DNA of 64,000 nt from Anaerotignum sp. (GTDB taxonomy: Bacteria > Bacillota > Clostridia > Lachnospirales > Anaerotignaceae). The stretch covers positions 1-64,000 of the forward strand of contig JAHHTU010000004.1 of assembly GCA_020024455.1 (NCBI GenBank), read 5' to 3'. This document shows, in pieces, positions 42,664-51,308 of the stretch. The notes below the pieces were generated by a model. The model had not been told where the DNA came from. It searched no databases and was given only the letters and a program-made list of their open reading frames with translations. Position 1 is the first letter of the stretch. The number at the start of each line of letters is the position of its first letter. The position numbers were made by a program, and so were the translations under genes.

Positions 42664-43494
42664 ATGAAATTTAGAAAAAGAATACTTGCAACAGCAATGA
42701 CAGTGGCAATGGCAGTAGCGATGGCAGGCTGTGGCGGTGGAAATGGCGGCGATACAAAAGGTGCAGATGTAGAAACATTGTTGAAAACAGCAAGTGAAAA
42801 AATGGCAACCGTAAAAAGCTATTCCGCAGACATGACCATGAATTTTGATATGGAAATGGGAGAAGAAAAAGCTTCCACAGAAATCAATGCCAAAATGGAC
42901 GCAATGAGTGACCCTCTGAAATTGAAAATGGATATGTCAACAAAAGTCAATGGTCAGGAAATGCAAGCATTCCAGATGTATGCAATCCAAGAAGGGGAAA
43001 CAGCAACTTCTTATGTAAATGTTGGCGGACAATGGGCAAACCAACCAATCAGTATAGACGATTTGGCACAATATAATGCAGATGCAAATATGGATTTGTA
43101 TTTGAACAATTTGAGCAATTTCTCTGCAACAGGTTCTGAAACCATCAACGGCAAAGAAACCACAGTGGTAGAAGGTGTATTGACCGGTGATGCAATGAAA
43201 GAAGCTTTGCAAACTTCCGGCTTGGAATCTGCAACAGCAGGTATGGGTATGTCCGTAGATGAAGTTGCTTCCATGATGCAAGGCGATATGCCTGTAAAAA
43301 TGTGGATTACAGAAGATGGCTATGTGATGCAATATGATTTGGACATGACAGCATTGATGCAAGGTTTGATGGACGGTATGTCCCAAGGACAAGATACAGG
43401 TGTCAAAGTAAGCAATGTAACAATCAAAATGACTTGCGACAATTATGATAATGTAACTGTGGAGTTGCCCGCAGAAGCAAAACCGGCAGCATAA
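42664..43494 (+). CDS. Secreted lipoprotein, DUF6612-like (LolA/LppX-type fold suspected)
   Basis: This 276-aa lipoprotein has a type II signal and lipobox VAMAGC (lipidated Cys at about residue 23), then a Gly-rich spacer. The mature part alternates strands of the type seen in DUF6612 lipoproteins, such as KSYSADMTMNFDMEMG, METINGKETTVVEG-like and VKMWITEDGYVMQYDLD. It is unusually rich in Met. The start at 42664 follows AAGGAGG. The function of the family is unknown. Confidence 0.75.
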   Translation: MKFRKRILATAMTVAMAVAMAGCGGGNGGDTKGADVETLLKTASEKMATVKSYSADMTMNFDMEMGEEKASTEINAKMDAMSDPLKLKMDMSTKVNGQEMQAFQMYAIQEGETATSYVNVGGQWANQPISIDDLAQYNADANMDLYLNNLSNFSATGSETINGKETTVVEGVLTGDAMKEALQTSGLESATAGMGMSVDEVASMMQGDMPVKMWITEDGYVMQYDLDMTALMQGLMDGMSQGQDTGVKVSNVTIKMTCDNYDNVTVELPAEAKPAA

Positions 43495-43504
43495 TGTAAA
43501 TAGA

Positions 43505-43539
43505 AAATCAGATACTTATAAAGTATCTGATTTTTTTAT
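43505..43539 (+). terminator. Rho-independent terminator
   Basis: AAATCAGATACT (43505-43516) and AGTATCTGATTT (43522-43533), then seven T. It separates the lipoprotein gene from the molybdenum/selenium locus. Confidence 0.88.
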
Positions 43540-43630
43540 ATAAAAAAATTGCGTATCAAACAAAAACATGATAAAATACAGAAAGAAAAAATCCATTCTA
43601 TGCGTATGTTGTGTGGAAAGGATTTTATTT

Positions 43631-43663
43631 TTGCAAATCGTTATTCTCATATGAGAATAACGA
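43631..43663 (+). promoter_or_regulatory. ModE-like operator palindrome over a candidate promoter
   Basis: A perfect 26-base palindrome at 43638-43663 has the arm TCGTTATTCTCAT and its exact complement. The outer half-sites TCGTTAT and ATAACGA match the core known for the E. coli ModE operator. A weak promoter (TTGCAA 43631, AGAATA 43654) overlaps it, so binding would block transcription of the regulator and probably the whole downstream cluster. Confidence 0.7.
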
Positions 43664-43676
43664 AAGGGTGGATAGT

Positions 43677-44015
43677 ATGAAAAAGAATTTGCAGTATCAA
43701 ATGAAATTGCGTATCGTAGGAGAAGAAAAAGCGTTTGGACATGGTGTGTTGGTGTTGATGCAAGGCATTGCACAAAAAGGCTCTATGCAAAAAGCGGCGT
43801 CGGATATGGGGCTTGCATACAGCAAGGCTTGGAAAATGATGAAAACAGCGGAAAAGGAATTGGGATTTGCTTTGTTGGAACGAAAAAGCGGCGGAAAAAA
43901 CGGTGGCGGTTCTCAAATTACAGAACAGGGAAAGGATATGATGCTGCGTTTTATCCGTTTTGAACAGGAATTGAAACAACAAGCAGACCGATTATATCAA
44001 AAATACTTTGATTAG
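43677..44015 (+). CDS. ModE-type winged-helix regulator without MOP domain
   Basis: This 112-aa protein corresponds only to the N-terminal LysR-like winged-helix domain of ModE. The HTH is MQKAASDMGLAYSKAWKMMK, followed by the wing LLERKSGGKNGGGSQIT, whose Gly-rich turn is a ModE hallmark. The C-terminal molybdate-binding (TOBE/MOP) domains are missing. The start at ATG 43677 follows GAAAGGGTG. Position at the head of the Mo/Se cluster suggests that it controls that cluster. How it senses molybdate is unclear. Confidence 0.85.
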   Translation: MKKNLQYQMKLRIVGEEKAFGHGVLVLMQGIAQKGSMQKAASDMGLAYSKAWKMMKTAEKELGFALLERKSGGKNGGGSQITEQGKDMMLRFIRFEQELKQQADRLYQKYFD

Positions 44016-44026
44016 GAGGAACGTCC

Positions 44027-45055
44027 GTGCAAGAAGAAATACTGTTTTGCAACAGTGGCGGTTGTACCGCAAAACTGGGGGCAGGTGTATTGGAACGGAT
44101 ATTATCCAAATTGCCAAAACCAGAACAAAAAGATGAAAATTTATTGATTGGATATGAAAGTGCAGATGATGCGGCAGTATATCAAATCACAGAGGAGATT
44201 GCCATTGTACAGACATTGGATTTTTTCCCGCCGATGGTGGACGACCCGTATTTGTTTGGACAGATTGCGGCAACCAATGCATTGAGTGATATTTATGCCA
44301 TGGGAGGAGAAGTCAAAACAGCATTGAATATCGTTTGTTTTCCGGAAAACATGGATTTGCATATATTGGGTAAAATATTGCAAGGCGGCAGTGAAAAGGT
44401 CATGGAAGCAGGCGGGATATTGGTAGGCGGACATTCCATTGCAGATGATGGCATCAAGTATGGATTGTCAGTGATGGGAACGGTACACCCTGCACATATT
44501 TTTGCAAATGATGGGGTACAAGACAAAGACGCACTGCTATTGACAAAGCCTTTGGGTGTGGGGATTGTCTGTATGGCGAACCGTATGCAGGCGGCAAGTA
44601 CCAAAAGTATGCAGCAAGCCATACAATCCATGACAACATTGAATCAGTATGCGATGGAAATTATCAAACAATATCGTGTACATGGCTGTACAGATATAAC
44701 AGGATTTGGATTTTTGGGGCATTTGAAAGAAATGCTTGCCCATGGGTATGCGGCAGAAATTGACAGTATGCAGATACCTTATATACAAAACAGTTTGCAA
44801 TATGCAGATGCTTTTTATTTGACATCTGCGGCACAGAGGAATCGCAATCATGTGGGGGATTTTGTGGTATTTGACCATGTGCCGTTTGCCATGCAGGAAT
44901 TGTTGTTTGACCCGCAAACTTCGGGCGGGTTGCTTGTGAGTATGCCTTTGGAAGATGCAAAAAAAGCTATGAAGGAATTGCAACAGATTGGCTTACATTG
45001 TGGAATTGTGGGACGTGTGGTGAAAAAAGAAACACCATATATTTTGGTGCGATAG
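44027..45055 (+). CDS. selD: Selenide, water dikinase (selenophosphate synthetase)
   Basis: This 342-aa enzyme makes selenophosphate, the active selenium donor, from selenide and ATP. The glycine-rich start FCNSGGCTAKLGAG has the catalytic Cys13 and Lys16. In some homologues the Cys is selenocysteine, but here it is TGT. ESADDAAVYQI, TLDFFPPMVDDPYLFGQIAA and GGHSIADDGIKYGLSVMG are conserved. The GTG start at 44027 follows TTAGGAGGA. No selA, selB or selC lies nearby, so the selenophosphate may feed a molybdenum-linked selenium cofactor rather than selenocysteine. Confidence 0.95.
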   Translation: MQEEILFCNSGGCTAKLGAGVLERILSKLPKPEQKDENLLIGYESADDAAVYQITEEIAIVQTLDFFPPMVDDPYLFGQIAATNALSDIYAMGGEVKTALNIVCFPENMDLHILGKILQGGSEKVMEAGGILVGGHSIADDGIKYGLSVMGTVHPAHIFANDGVQDKDALLLTKPLGVGIVCMANRMQAASTKSMQQAIQSMTTLNQYAMEIIKQYRVHGCTDITGFGFLGHLKEMLAHGYAAEIDSMQIPYIQNSLQYADAFYLTSAAQRNRNHVGDFVVFDHVPFAMQELLFDPQTSGGLLVSMPLEDAKKAMKELQQIGLHCGIVGRVVKKETPYILVR

Positions 45056-45066
45056 GAGGAATCTGT

Positions 45067-45645
45067 ATGAAAATTGATGCAAGAGGAAAACAATGCCCAA
45101 TACCTGTGATAGAAACGAAAAAAGTCATGGAACAATGTCATGTCAAAAATTTGGAAGTTTTGGTAGATAATGAAATCGCAGTACAAAATTTATATAAATT
45201 GGCACAACAAAAAGGGGTACAGGTGACCAACCGAAAAGAAAATGAAAACTGCTATGTTGTGACATTTCTTGGAGAAATAAAACAGACAGAACCAATCCAA
45301 GAAAACCCACAAAACACCGTTGTGGTGTTGTCATCGGAAACGATGGGGAAAGGTGACGATGTGCTGGGCAAAGTCTTGATGAAAGGATTTGTATATGCAT
45401 TGACAGAAGCAGAGCCGTTGCCAAATACCATCGTGTTATATAATGGCGGGGCAAAATTGGCAGTACAAGATGCAGATACCATATCCGATTTGCAGTGGAT
45501 GGAAAAGCAGGGGGTAAATATATTGGTTTGCGGTACTTGCTTAAACCATTATGGCTTATCAGAACATTTGGCAGTGGGCAGTGTGACAAATATGTATCAT
45601 ATTACACAAATATTGATGACAGCAGGTAAGGTGATTTCTGTATGA
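45067..45645 (+). CDS. yedF: Selenium metabolism protein YedF
   Basis: This 192-aa two-domain protein has an N-terminal TusA-like sulfur-carrier domain (DARGKQCPIPVIETKK, Cys10 in the CPxP motif). The C-terminal domain is DsrE-like (about 85-192), with VLYNGGAKLAVQDA and the pair CGTC. Proteins of this architecture occur beside selD and are thought to handle sulfur or selenium for selenium-dependent enzymes. The ATG at 45067 follows TAGGAGGAA. Its stop overlaps the next start as ATGA. Confidence 0.92.
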   Translation: MKIDARGKQCPIPVIETKKVMEQCHVKNLEVLVDNEIAVQNLYKLAQQKGVQVTNRKENENCYVVTFLGEIKQTEPIQENPQNTVVVLSSETMGKGDDVLGKVLMKGFVYALTEAEPLPNTIVLYNGGAKLAVQDADTISDLQWMEKQGVNILVCGTCLNHYGLSEHLAVGSVTNMYHITQILMTAGKVISV

Positions 45646-46457
45646 TGGCATTTGATGTTGTGGTGCGGGGCGGTGGTGATTTGGCAACGGCAGTCATTCA
45701 TACATTGCATCGGTGTGGATTTTCGGTATTGGTGCTGGAAACAAAAAAACCATCTGCCATTCGCAGACACGTGGCATTTTCGGAAGCGGTGTATCAAAAA
45801 CAACATACCGTAGAGGGTGTGACGGCGGTTTTGGTGAAAAATATCAAACAAGCAGTGCAGGCAGAGCAAAACGGCACTGTCCCATTGATGATTGATGCAA
45901 CGTGTGAGATTGTGTCACAAATACGCCCAAAAGTTTTGGTAGATGCCATCATAGCAAAAAAAAATTTGGGAACGCATATCCATATGGCAGATACCGTCAT
46001 CGGCTTGGGGCCGGGGTTTACGGCAAACAAAGATGTGCATTTTGTCATTGAAACACAAAGGGGGCATAACTTAGGACGTATTTTGACAGAGGGCTGTGCC
46101 GCACCCAATACGGGTGTTCCCGGTATGATTGGCGGATATGGAAAAGAACGTGTGATACACGCAGAAGTTGATGGAGCATTGTATGCGAAGGCAAATATCG
46201 GCGATTTTGTAAAAAAAGGACAAGTGATTGCGGAAATTGCAGGTACACCTGTTTTGGCAAGCATAGACGGTGTGTTGCGTGGTTTGATACGAGATGGATA
46301 TATGGTGAAAAAAGGCTTGAAAATTGCCGATATTGACCCAAGAGCAGAGGAACAGAAAAATTGCGATACCATTTCGGATAAGGCACGTTGCATTGCAGGC
46401 AGTGTATTGGAATGTATCATGATGAGGGGGAGCTTTACATGGAAAAAGTCAGAGTAG
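45642..46457 (+). CDS. yqeB: EF2563-type selenium-dependent molybdenum hydroxylase accessory protein (YqeB)
   Basis: This 271-aa protein has a Rossmann-like start (VVVRGGGDLATAVIHTL) and the YqeB blocks IGLGPGFTANKDVHFVIET and EGCAAPNTGVPGMIGG. A biotinyl/lipoyl-like hammerhead (DGALYAKANIGDFVKKGQVI) follows. The family occurs only with selD and molybdenum hydroxylase genes. It is believed to be needed for the labile selenium cofactor, with unknown chemistry. It overlaps yedF by 4 and the next gene by 19 bases. Confidence 0.92.
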   Translation: MMAFDVVVRGGGDLATAVIHTLHRCGFSVLVLETKKPSAIRRHVAFSEAVYQKQHTVEGVTAVLVKNIKQAVQAEQNGTVPLMIDATCEIVSQIRPKVLVDAIIAKKNLGTHIHMADTVIGLGPGFTANKDVHFVIETQRGHNLGRILTEGCAAPNTGVPGMIGGYGKERVIHAEVDGALYAKANIGDFVKKGQVIAEIAGTPVLASIDGVLRGLIRDGYMVKKGLKIADIDPRAEEQKNCDTISDKARCIAGSVLECIMMRGSFTWKKSE

Positions 46458-47461
46458 AAGATGCTGTAGGTATGGTGCTTTGCCACGATATCACAGAAAT
46501 TGTGCCAAACAAATTTAAGGGTAGAGCATTTGCAAAGGGACATATCATACAGCAGGAAGATATTGAAAAATTGTTGGATTTGGGAAAACGCTATATTTAT
46601 GTTTGGGATATCCAAAAAGGATATATACATGAAAATGATGCGGCAAAACGCATGGTACAGGCGGCTGTGGGGGAAAACATTACTTGCAGTGATGTCAAAG
46701 AGGGGAAAATTGAATTGCGTGCTGCTTGCGATGGTGTGCTGAAAATCAATTTAGATGCATTGTATGCAGTCAATAGCGGGGAGCAAATCTGTTTTGCAAC
46801 CATACACGGAAACAAAATAGTCAAAAAAGGTGCGTTGTTGGGTGGTGCAAGAGTCATTCCCTTGACAGTCAAAGAGGAAGTTTTGCAGGAATTTGAAACC
46901 ATTTGTAAAAGCCATACACAACCTTTGCTTACTGTAAAACCGTTTCAAAGTGCAAAAATCGGCATTGTGACAACCGGTTCCGAAATTGCGTCCGGCAGGA
47001 TTACAGACCAGTTTGGCCCTGTGTTGGAGGAAAAGGCAAAGGAATTGGGAGCAGTTGTCATCGGACAGGTATTTCCCGGTGATGAACAGCAGGAAATCAC
47101 AAAAGCCATATTGGACTTTTTGGAACAAGGGGCAGATATGGTACAGGTGACGGGTGGTATGTCCGTAGACCCCGATGATGTGACACCTGCGGCAATCCGA
47201 GATTGCGGTGGCGAAGTGGTGACGTATGGTACACCTGTATTGCCGGGGGCAATGTTTATGCTGGCATATGTCAAAGGAAAGCCTGTTGTGGGATTGCCTG
47301 GTTGTGTGATGTATGCAAAACGCACCGTATTTGATTTGACAGTTCCCAGATTGTTGACAGGGGAAAGGCTGCAAAAAAGAGATTTTGTGATGCTGGCACA
47401 TGGAGGACAATGTCAAAACTGTGCCGTGTGTGTCTATCCGAACTGTGGGTTTGGACAATAA
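46439..47461 (+). CDS. MoeA-like molybdopterin-binding protein with C-terminal Cys4 tail
   Basis: This 340-aa protein has an N-terminal part (1-160) related to the hammerhead of MoeA-type proteins. The MoCF/MogA-like fold (about 168-305) contains IGIVTTGSEIASGRI, VQVTGGMSVDPDDVTPAAI and GKPVVGLPGC. The last 16 residues hold Cys325, 328, 331 and 336 (CX2CX2CX4C), which could bind iron-sulfur or another metal and are absent from MoeA. The start at 46439 follows GAGGGGGA. A role in molybdenum insertion or selenation of the cofactor is inferred from the operon. Confidence 0.87.
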   Translation: MEKVRVEDAVGMVLCHDITEIVPNKFKGRAFAKGHIIQQEDIEKLLDLGKRYIYVWDIQKGYIHENDAAKRMVQAAVGENITCSDVKEGKIELRAACDGVLKINLDALYAVNSGEQICFATIHGNKIVKKGALLGGARVIPLTVKEEVLQEFETICKSHTQPLLTVKPFQSAKIGIVTTGSEIASGRITDQFGPVLEEKAKELGAVVIGQVFPGDEQQEITKAILDFLEQGADMVQVTGGMSVDPDDVTPAAIRDCGGEVVTYGTPVLPGAMFMLAYVKGKPVVGLPGCVMYAKRTVFDLTVPRLLTGERLQKRDFVMLAHGGQCQNCAVCVYPNCGFGQ

Positions 47462-47479
47462 GGAGGAAAACAAAGAGAT

Positions 47480-47956
47480 ATGGGAGAATTGACACATTTT
47501 GATACCAAAGGAAATGCTGTGATGGTAGATGTGAGTGAGAAAGAAGATACAGAACGTACTGCGGTTGCAAAAGGAAATATTGCTGTCAATCAGGAAGTGT
47601 TTGCAAAAATCAAAAGTGGTACGATGGCAAAAGGCGATGTATTGGGCGTTGCAAGAAGTGCAGGCATTATGGCGGCAAAACGCACTTGGGAGCTGATACC
47701 GCTTTGTCATTTGATTGCACTGACAAAATGCAACGTGGATTTTGTATTGCTGGAAGAAACACATGAGATTGAGGCAATCTGCACTGTGAAAACGGTGGGC
47801 AAAACAGGTGTGGAAATGGAGGCTTTGACAGGGGTACAAGTGGCTTTGTTGACCATTTATGATATGTGTAAAGCACTCGACCGTTCTATGATGATGTCAA
47901 ACATTCGTCTGGTCGAAAAAACAGGTGGAAAAAGCGGAGCGTTCTATCATGATTGA
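47480..47956 (+). CDS. moaC: Cyclic pyranopterin monophosphate synthase
   Basis: This 158-aa enzyme completes, with MoaA, the conversion of GTP to cyclic pyranopterin monophosphate. Signature regions are MVDVSEKEDTERTAVAKG, WELIPLCHLI and GVEMEALTGVQVALLTIYDM, and KALDRSM carries a catalytic Lys/Asp pair. It starts at ATG 47480 after AAGGAGGAA and overlaps moaA by 8 bases. Confidence 0.97.
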   Translation: MGELTHFDTKGNAVMVDVSEKEDTERTAVAKGNIAVNQEVFAKIKSGTMAKGDVLGVARSAGIMAAKRTWELIPLCHLIALTKCNVDFVLLEETHEIEAICTVKTVGKTGVEMEALTGVQVALLTIYDMCKALDRSMMMSNIRLVEKTGGKSGAFYHD

Positions 47957-48914
47957 AACAAAAGACGGATTTGGCAGACAGATTGATTATATGCGGATTT
48001 CCGTGACAGACCGTTGCAATTTACGGTGTGTGTATTGTATGCCGCAGGAAGAACAGCAGTTTTTGCCACAAGAAATGCTTTTGACTGCAACACAATGGGA
48101 AACAGTTTGTCGGGCAGCGGCACAAGTTGGTATTCGCAAAGTGCGTATCACAGGTGGAGAGCCATTGATGCGACAAGATATTGTGGAATTGGTGGAACGA
48201 ATTGCAAATATTCCAAAAATAGAGCGTGTGGTGATGACAACAAACGGCGTTTGTTTGGCACAAAAAGCAAAAGCATTGCAAAAAGCAGGTTTGCAAGGGG
48301 TAAATATCAGTTTGGATACCTGTGACAGAGCACAATATCAAGCATTGACAAATCGAGATGCATTTTTTGATGTGAAAAAAAGTATCCTGCATTGTCTGGA
48401 TATTGGTTTGCCAGTCAAAATCAACTGTGTACCGGTATCCGGTTTGGAAAAACAGGATTTTTTGCAGATGGCAGAGTTGGCAAGAACATTGCCGCTTGTG
48501 GTACGGTTTATTGAAATGATGCCCATTGGTGCGGGTGCCAAATATCAGCCTATCCCAAACGAAAACATACAGCAACAACTCATACAACGTTATGGTGCAT
48601 GGGAACAGGTGCATACAAAAGACAGTGGTTCGCCGGCAGTATATTGGCAAAACAAACGGTTTTGGGGTAAAATTGGTTGGATTAGTCCCAGAAGTCATAG
48701 TTTTTGTCATTTGTGCAATCGGATTCGGATTACCGCAGAGGGGCATTTGAAATTGTGTTTACATCACCCTGCAAATGGGGATTTGAAAACCATATTGACA
48801 CAATATACAGACATTGCACAAATACAACAATATTTGATGGAACAAATACAACAAAAGCCAAAAGATGGGCATATGACGGACGAAAGCCGTCCGATGTGGA
48901 AAATTGGAGGATAA
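47949..48914 (+). CDS. moaA: GTP 3',8-cyclase
   Basis: This 321-aa radical SAM enzyme rearranges GTP in the first step of molybdopterin synthesis. The N-terminal cluster is DRCNLRCVYC (C23, C27, C30). The C-terminal cluster is CHLCNRIRITAEGHLKLC. RITGGEPLMR and the terminal Gly-Gly (WKIGG), needed for activity, are present. ATG 47949 is chosen for the GGAG nine bases upstream, within the end of moaC. Confidence 0.97.
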   Translation: MIETKDGFGRQIDYMRISVTDRCNLRCVYCMPQEEQQFLPQEMLLTATQWETVCRAAAQVGIRKVRITGGEPLMRQDIVELVERIANIPKIERVVMTTNGVCLAQKAKALQKAGLQGVNISLDTCDRAQYQALTNRDAFFDVKKSILHCLDIGLPVKINCVPVSGLEKQDFLQMAELARTLPLVVRFIEMMPIGAGAKYQPIPNENIQQQLIQRYGAWEQVHTKDSGSPAVYWQNKRFWGKIGWISPRSHSFCHLCNRIRITAEGHLKLCLHHPANGDLKTILTQYTDIAQIQQYLMEQIQQKPKDGHMTDESRPMWKIGG

Positions 48915-48924
48915 TATTGATGAT

Positions 48925-49377
48925 ATGGGAACAGTGATGGCAGTGTGTATCAGTGAAAAGAGGGGTACACAGAAAAGAAATGTAAAAAAAGGAAATTTGA
49001 TTGCGGATTTTGGGCTGGAAACAGATGCACACGCAGGGAATTGGCACAGACAAATCAGTTTGCTTTCCTATGAGGAAATAGAGGCGTTTCGCCAAAAAGG
49101 TGCGGTTGTGGATTTGGGGGATTTTGGAGAAAATCTGGTGGTGTCCGGATTTGATTTCAAGACATTGCCTGTCGGTACAAAATTACAATGCAAGCAGGCA
49201 GTATTGGAAATTACACAAATCGGAAAAGAATGTCACCACCATTGTCAGATTTACGAAACCATGGGGGATTGCATTATGCCAAGAGAAGGCGTGTTTGCAA
49301 GAGTGTTACAAGGTGGCATGATACAGGAGGGAGATGAGATGTATATTGTATCGGGCAGCGATTTTGACAGCAAGTGA
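48925..49377 (+). CDS. MOSC domain protein
   Basis: This 150-aa stand-alone MOSC domain belongs to the type thought to carry sulfur bound to a cysteine for cofactor sulfuration. TDAHAGNWHRQISLLS is the N-terminal block, GDFGENLVVSGFD the middle one. GKECHHHCQIYETMGDCIM contains the candidate acceptor cysteines. ATG 48925 is used. An upstream GGAGG (48906) is slightly far, and no better in-frame start exists apart from ATT 48916. It overlaps mogA by 44 bases. Confidence 0.88.
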   Translation: MGTVMAVCISEKRGTQKRNVKKGNLIADFGLETDAHAGNWHRQISLLSYEEIEAFRQKGAVVDLGDFGENLVVSGFDFKTLPVGTKLQCKQAVLEITQIGKECHHHCQIYETMGDCIMPREGVFARVLQGGMIQEGDEMYIVSGSDFDSK

Positions 49378-49849
49378 CAAAGGGGCGGAAGGACTGCGGG
49401 AAGATGTCAGCAGTATGGTTGCAAAAGCATTGTTGGAGGCGGCAGGGTATGCGGTTGTGTCTATGCAGATTTTGCCAGATGAGCGGGCAGCATTGGCAGC
49501 ATATATGGCAAACATTTGTGATACGAACCAAGCAGATTTACTCATTACCACAGGCGGTACAGGGCTTTCGCCAAGAGATTGGACACCAGAGGCAACATTG
49601 GATATTGCACAAAGACAAGTGTATGGTATCAGTGAGGCGATGCGGGCGTATTCCATGACGGTGACACCAAGGGGGATGTTAAGCAGAGGGGTTTCTGTCA
49701 TTAGAGAGAAAACGTTGATTGTCAATTTGCCGGGCAGTCCCAAAGCAGTGAAAGAGAATTTGACATATCTATTGCCGACATTGGCACATGGATTGGATAT
49801 TTTAACAGAACAAGCAAAAGAATGTGCAACAGAAAGGGGCAAAGCATGA
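49334..49849 (+). CDS. MogA/MoaB-family molybdopterin adenylyltransferase
   Basis: This 171-aa protein has the MoCF fold: AAILTASDKGAEGLRED at the N-terminus, TTGGTGLSPRDWTPEAT at the active site and VNLPGSPKAVKENL near the end. It should adenylylate molybdopterin before metal insertion. It starts at ATG 49334, directly after CAGGAGGG. The spacing of three bases is short, and TTG 49346 is an alternative. The stop overlaps modA as ATGA. MogA and MoaB cannot be separated with certainty. Confidence 0.92.
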   Translation: MRCILYRAAILTASDKGAEGLREDVSSMVAKALLEAAGYAVVSMQILPDERAALAAYMANICDTNQADLLITTGGTGLSPRDWTPEATLDIAQRQVYGISEAMRAYSMTVTPRGMLSRGVSVIREKTLIVNLPGSPKAVKENLTYLLPTLAHGLDILTEQAKECATERGKA

Positions 49850-50625
49850 TGAAAAGAAAATGGTTACAATGGAGCGTGTTATCTGTGTTGACAATGGGGG
49901 TATTGGCAGGCTGTGGCAGTGCCGAGGCAAAACAAACCACATTGACCGTATCTGCGGCAGCGAGTTTGACCGATGTTTTGACAGAGTTGGCAGAAGCATA
50001 TGAAAAAGAACATCAAGATGTCAACATTGATTTTACGTTTGGGGGCAGTGGTGCGTTGCAGACACAAATTGAAGAAGGTGCGGCAACGGATATTTTCTTT
50101 TCTGCGGCAGAAAGCAATATGGACGCTTTGGCAGAGCAGCATTTGATTGATACAGAAAGCAGAACAGATATTTTGGAAAACAAAGTGGTTTTGGTTGTGC
50201 CAAAAACAAGCGATATGGACACCAATTTTCTGGATATTGCACAAACAAACAGTGAAATTGCATTGGGAGAGCCCGAAAGTGTACCGGCAGGCAAATATGC
50301 AAAACAAATTTTTACCGATATGGGCATTTGGGCAGATGTCGAAAGCAAAGCTGTGTTTGCAAGCAATGTGCGTGAAGTATTGACTTGGGTGGAAAGCGGA
50401 GAAGCAAGTTGTGGTGTGGTATATGCAACAGATGCCGCAACATCGGAAGGTGTGCGTGTGGTGGAAGAAGTACCGAGCGAATATGCACCGGACGTGCGTT
50501 ATCCTGCGGCTGTGCTGGCAGAGAGCCAAAACAAAGATGCGGCAAAAGCATTTTTGGATTTTCTGACCAGTGAAACGGCGGAACAGGCATTTACCGCATA
50601 CGGATTTACATATATCGCAGAATAA
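49846..50625 (+). CDS. modA: Molybdate ABC transporter substrate-binding lipoprotein
   Basis: This 259-aa lipoprotein has a signal with lipobox GVLAGC (Cys at about residue 23) that anchors it outside the membrane. The mature protein has the ModA features SAAASLTDVLTELAEAY, FGGSGALQTQIEEGAATDIF and YPAAVLAESQNKDAAKAFLD. It binds molybdate or tungstate for ModBC. The start at ATG 49846 follows AAAGGGG and overlaps mogA by 4 bases. Confidence 0.96.
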   Translation: MMKRKWLQWSVLSVLTMGVLAGCGSAEAKQTTLTVSAAASLTDVLTELAEAYEKEHQDVNIDFTFGGSGALQTQIEEGAATDIFFSAAESNMDALAEQHLIDTESRTDILENKVVLVVPKTSDMDTNFLDIAQTNSEIALGEPESVPAGKYAKQIFTDMGIWADVESKAVFASNVREVLTWVESGEASCGVVYATDAATSEGVRVVEEVPSEYAPDVRYPAAVLAESQNKDAAKAFLDFLTSETAEQAFTAYGFTYIAE

Positions 50626-50636
50626 AGGTGTCATAT

Positions 50637-51308
50637 ATGGATATGAGTCCTCTTTTGATTTCTGTGGAAGTAGCGGTTTGCAGTACGATATTTGCGGCAG
50701 TGTTTGGAATTGGTCTGGCATATATGGCAATGAAATTGCGGCGGTTGCGTATGGTGTTTGATGTGGTGCTGACACTGCCGTTGGTGCTACCGCCGACGGT
50801 GGTTGGATTTTTTTTGTTGATGGTGTTTGGAAAAAATGGTGTATTGGGCAAATTTCTGTATGAAATCGGATTGCCTTTTGTGTTTTCATTGCGTGGGGCG
50901 ATTGTGGCAGCGTTTGTGGTTTCGTTTCCGTTGGTGTATCGTGCAGTCAGAAGTGCTATGGAGCAGATGGACAAGCAAATGGTGGCTGCCGCCCGTACAT
51001 TGGGTATCACAGAAAAAAAGATATTGTTTCGGGTGATATTACCAAATTGTCGCAGTGGGATATTGGCAGGGATTATTTTGGCATTTGCACGCAGTATGGG
51101 AGAATTTGGTGCAACCATGATGCTGGCAGGCAATATCCCGCAAAAAACACAAACAATGGCATTGGCAGTGTATACAGCAGTACAAAGCGGACATCGGGAG
51201 CAAGCATATTTTTGGTCATGGTGTATTGTGCTGCTGGCAGTGGTTGCCATGATTGGTATTTTGCTGTTGGAACGCAAAACACAAACAAAGGAGGACGACG
51301 GATTTTGA
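50637..51308 (+). CDS. modB: Molybdate ABC transporter permease
   Basis: This 223-aa membrane protein has five to six helices and the ModB blocks LPLVLPPTVVGFFLL and AARTLGITEKKILFRVILPN, the EAA loop that docks on ModC. ARSMGEFGATMMLAGNIP follows. ATG 50637 is preferred over GTG 50628, which lies inside AAAGGTG. The stop overlaps the modC start region. Confidence 0.96.
   Translation: MDMSPLLISVEVAVCSTIFAAVFGIGLAYMAMKLRRLRMVFDVVLTLPLVLPPTVVGFFLLMVFGKNGVLGKFLYEIGLPFVFSLRGAIVAAFVVSFPLVYRAVRSAMEQMDKQMVAAARTLGITEKKILFRVILPNCRSGILAGIILAFARSMGEFGATMMLAGNIPQKTQTMALAVYTAVQSGHREQAYFWSWCIVLLAVVAMIGILLLERKTQTKEDDGF

Noticed and set aside
44027..45055. Selenocysteine-containing SelD
   Set aside because: The catalytic position is TGT (Cys13). 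The frame has no internal TGA and no SECIS-like need. I also saw no selA, selB or selC nearby.
51047..51304. N-terminal extension of ModC by about 86 residues
   Set aside because: The frame is open upstream but overlaps modB coding sequence, contains no ModC-like sequence, and a good ribosome binding site (AAAGGAGG) sits just before TTG 51305.
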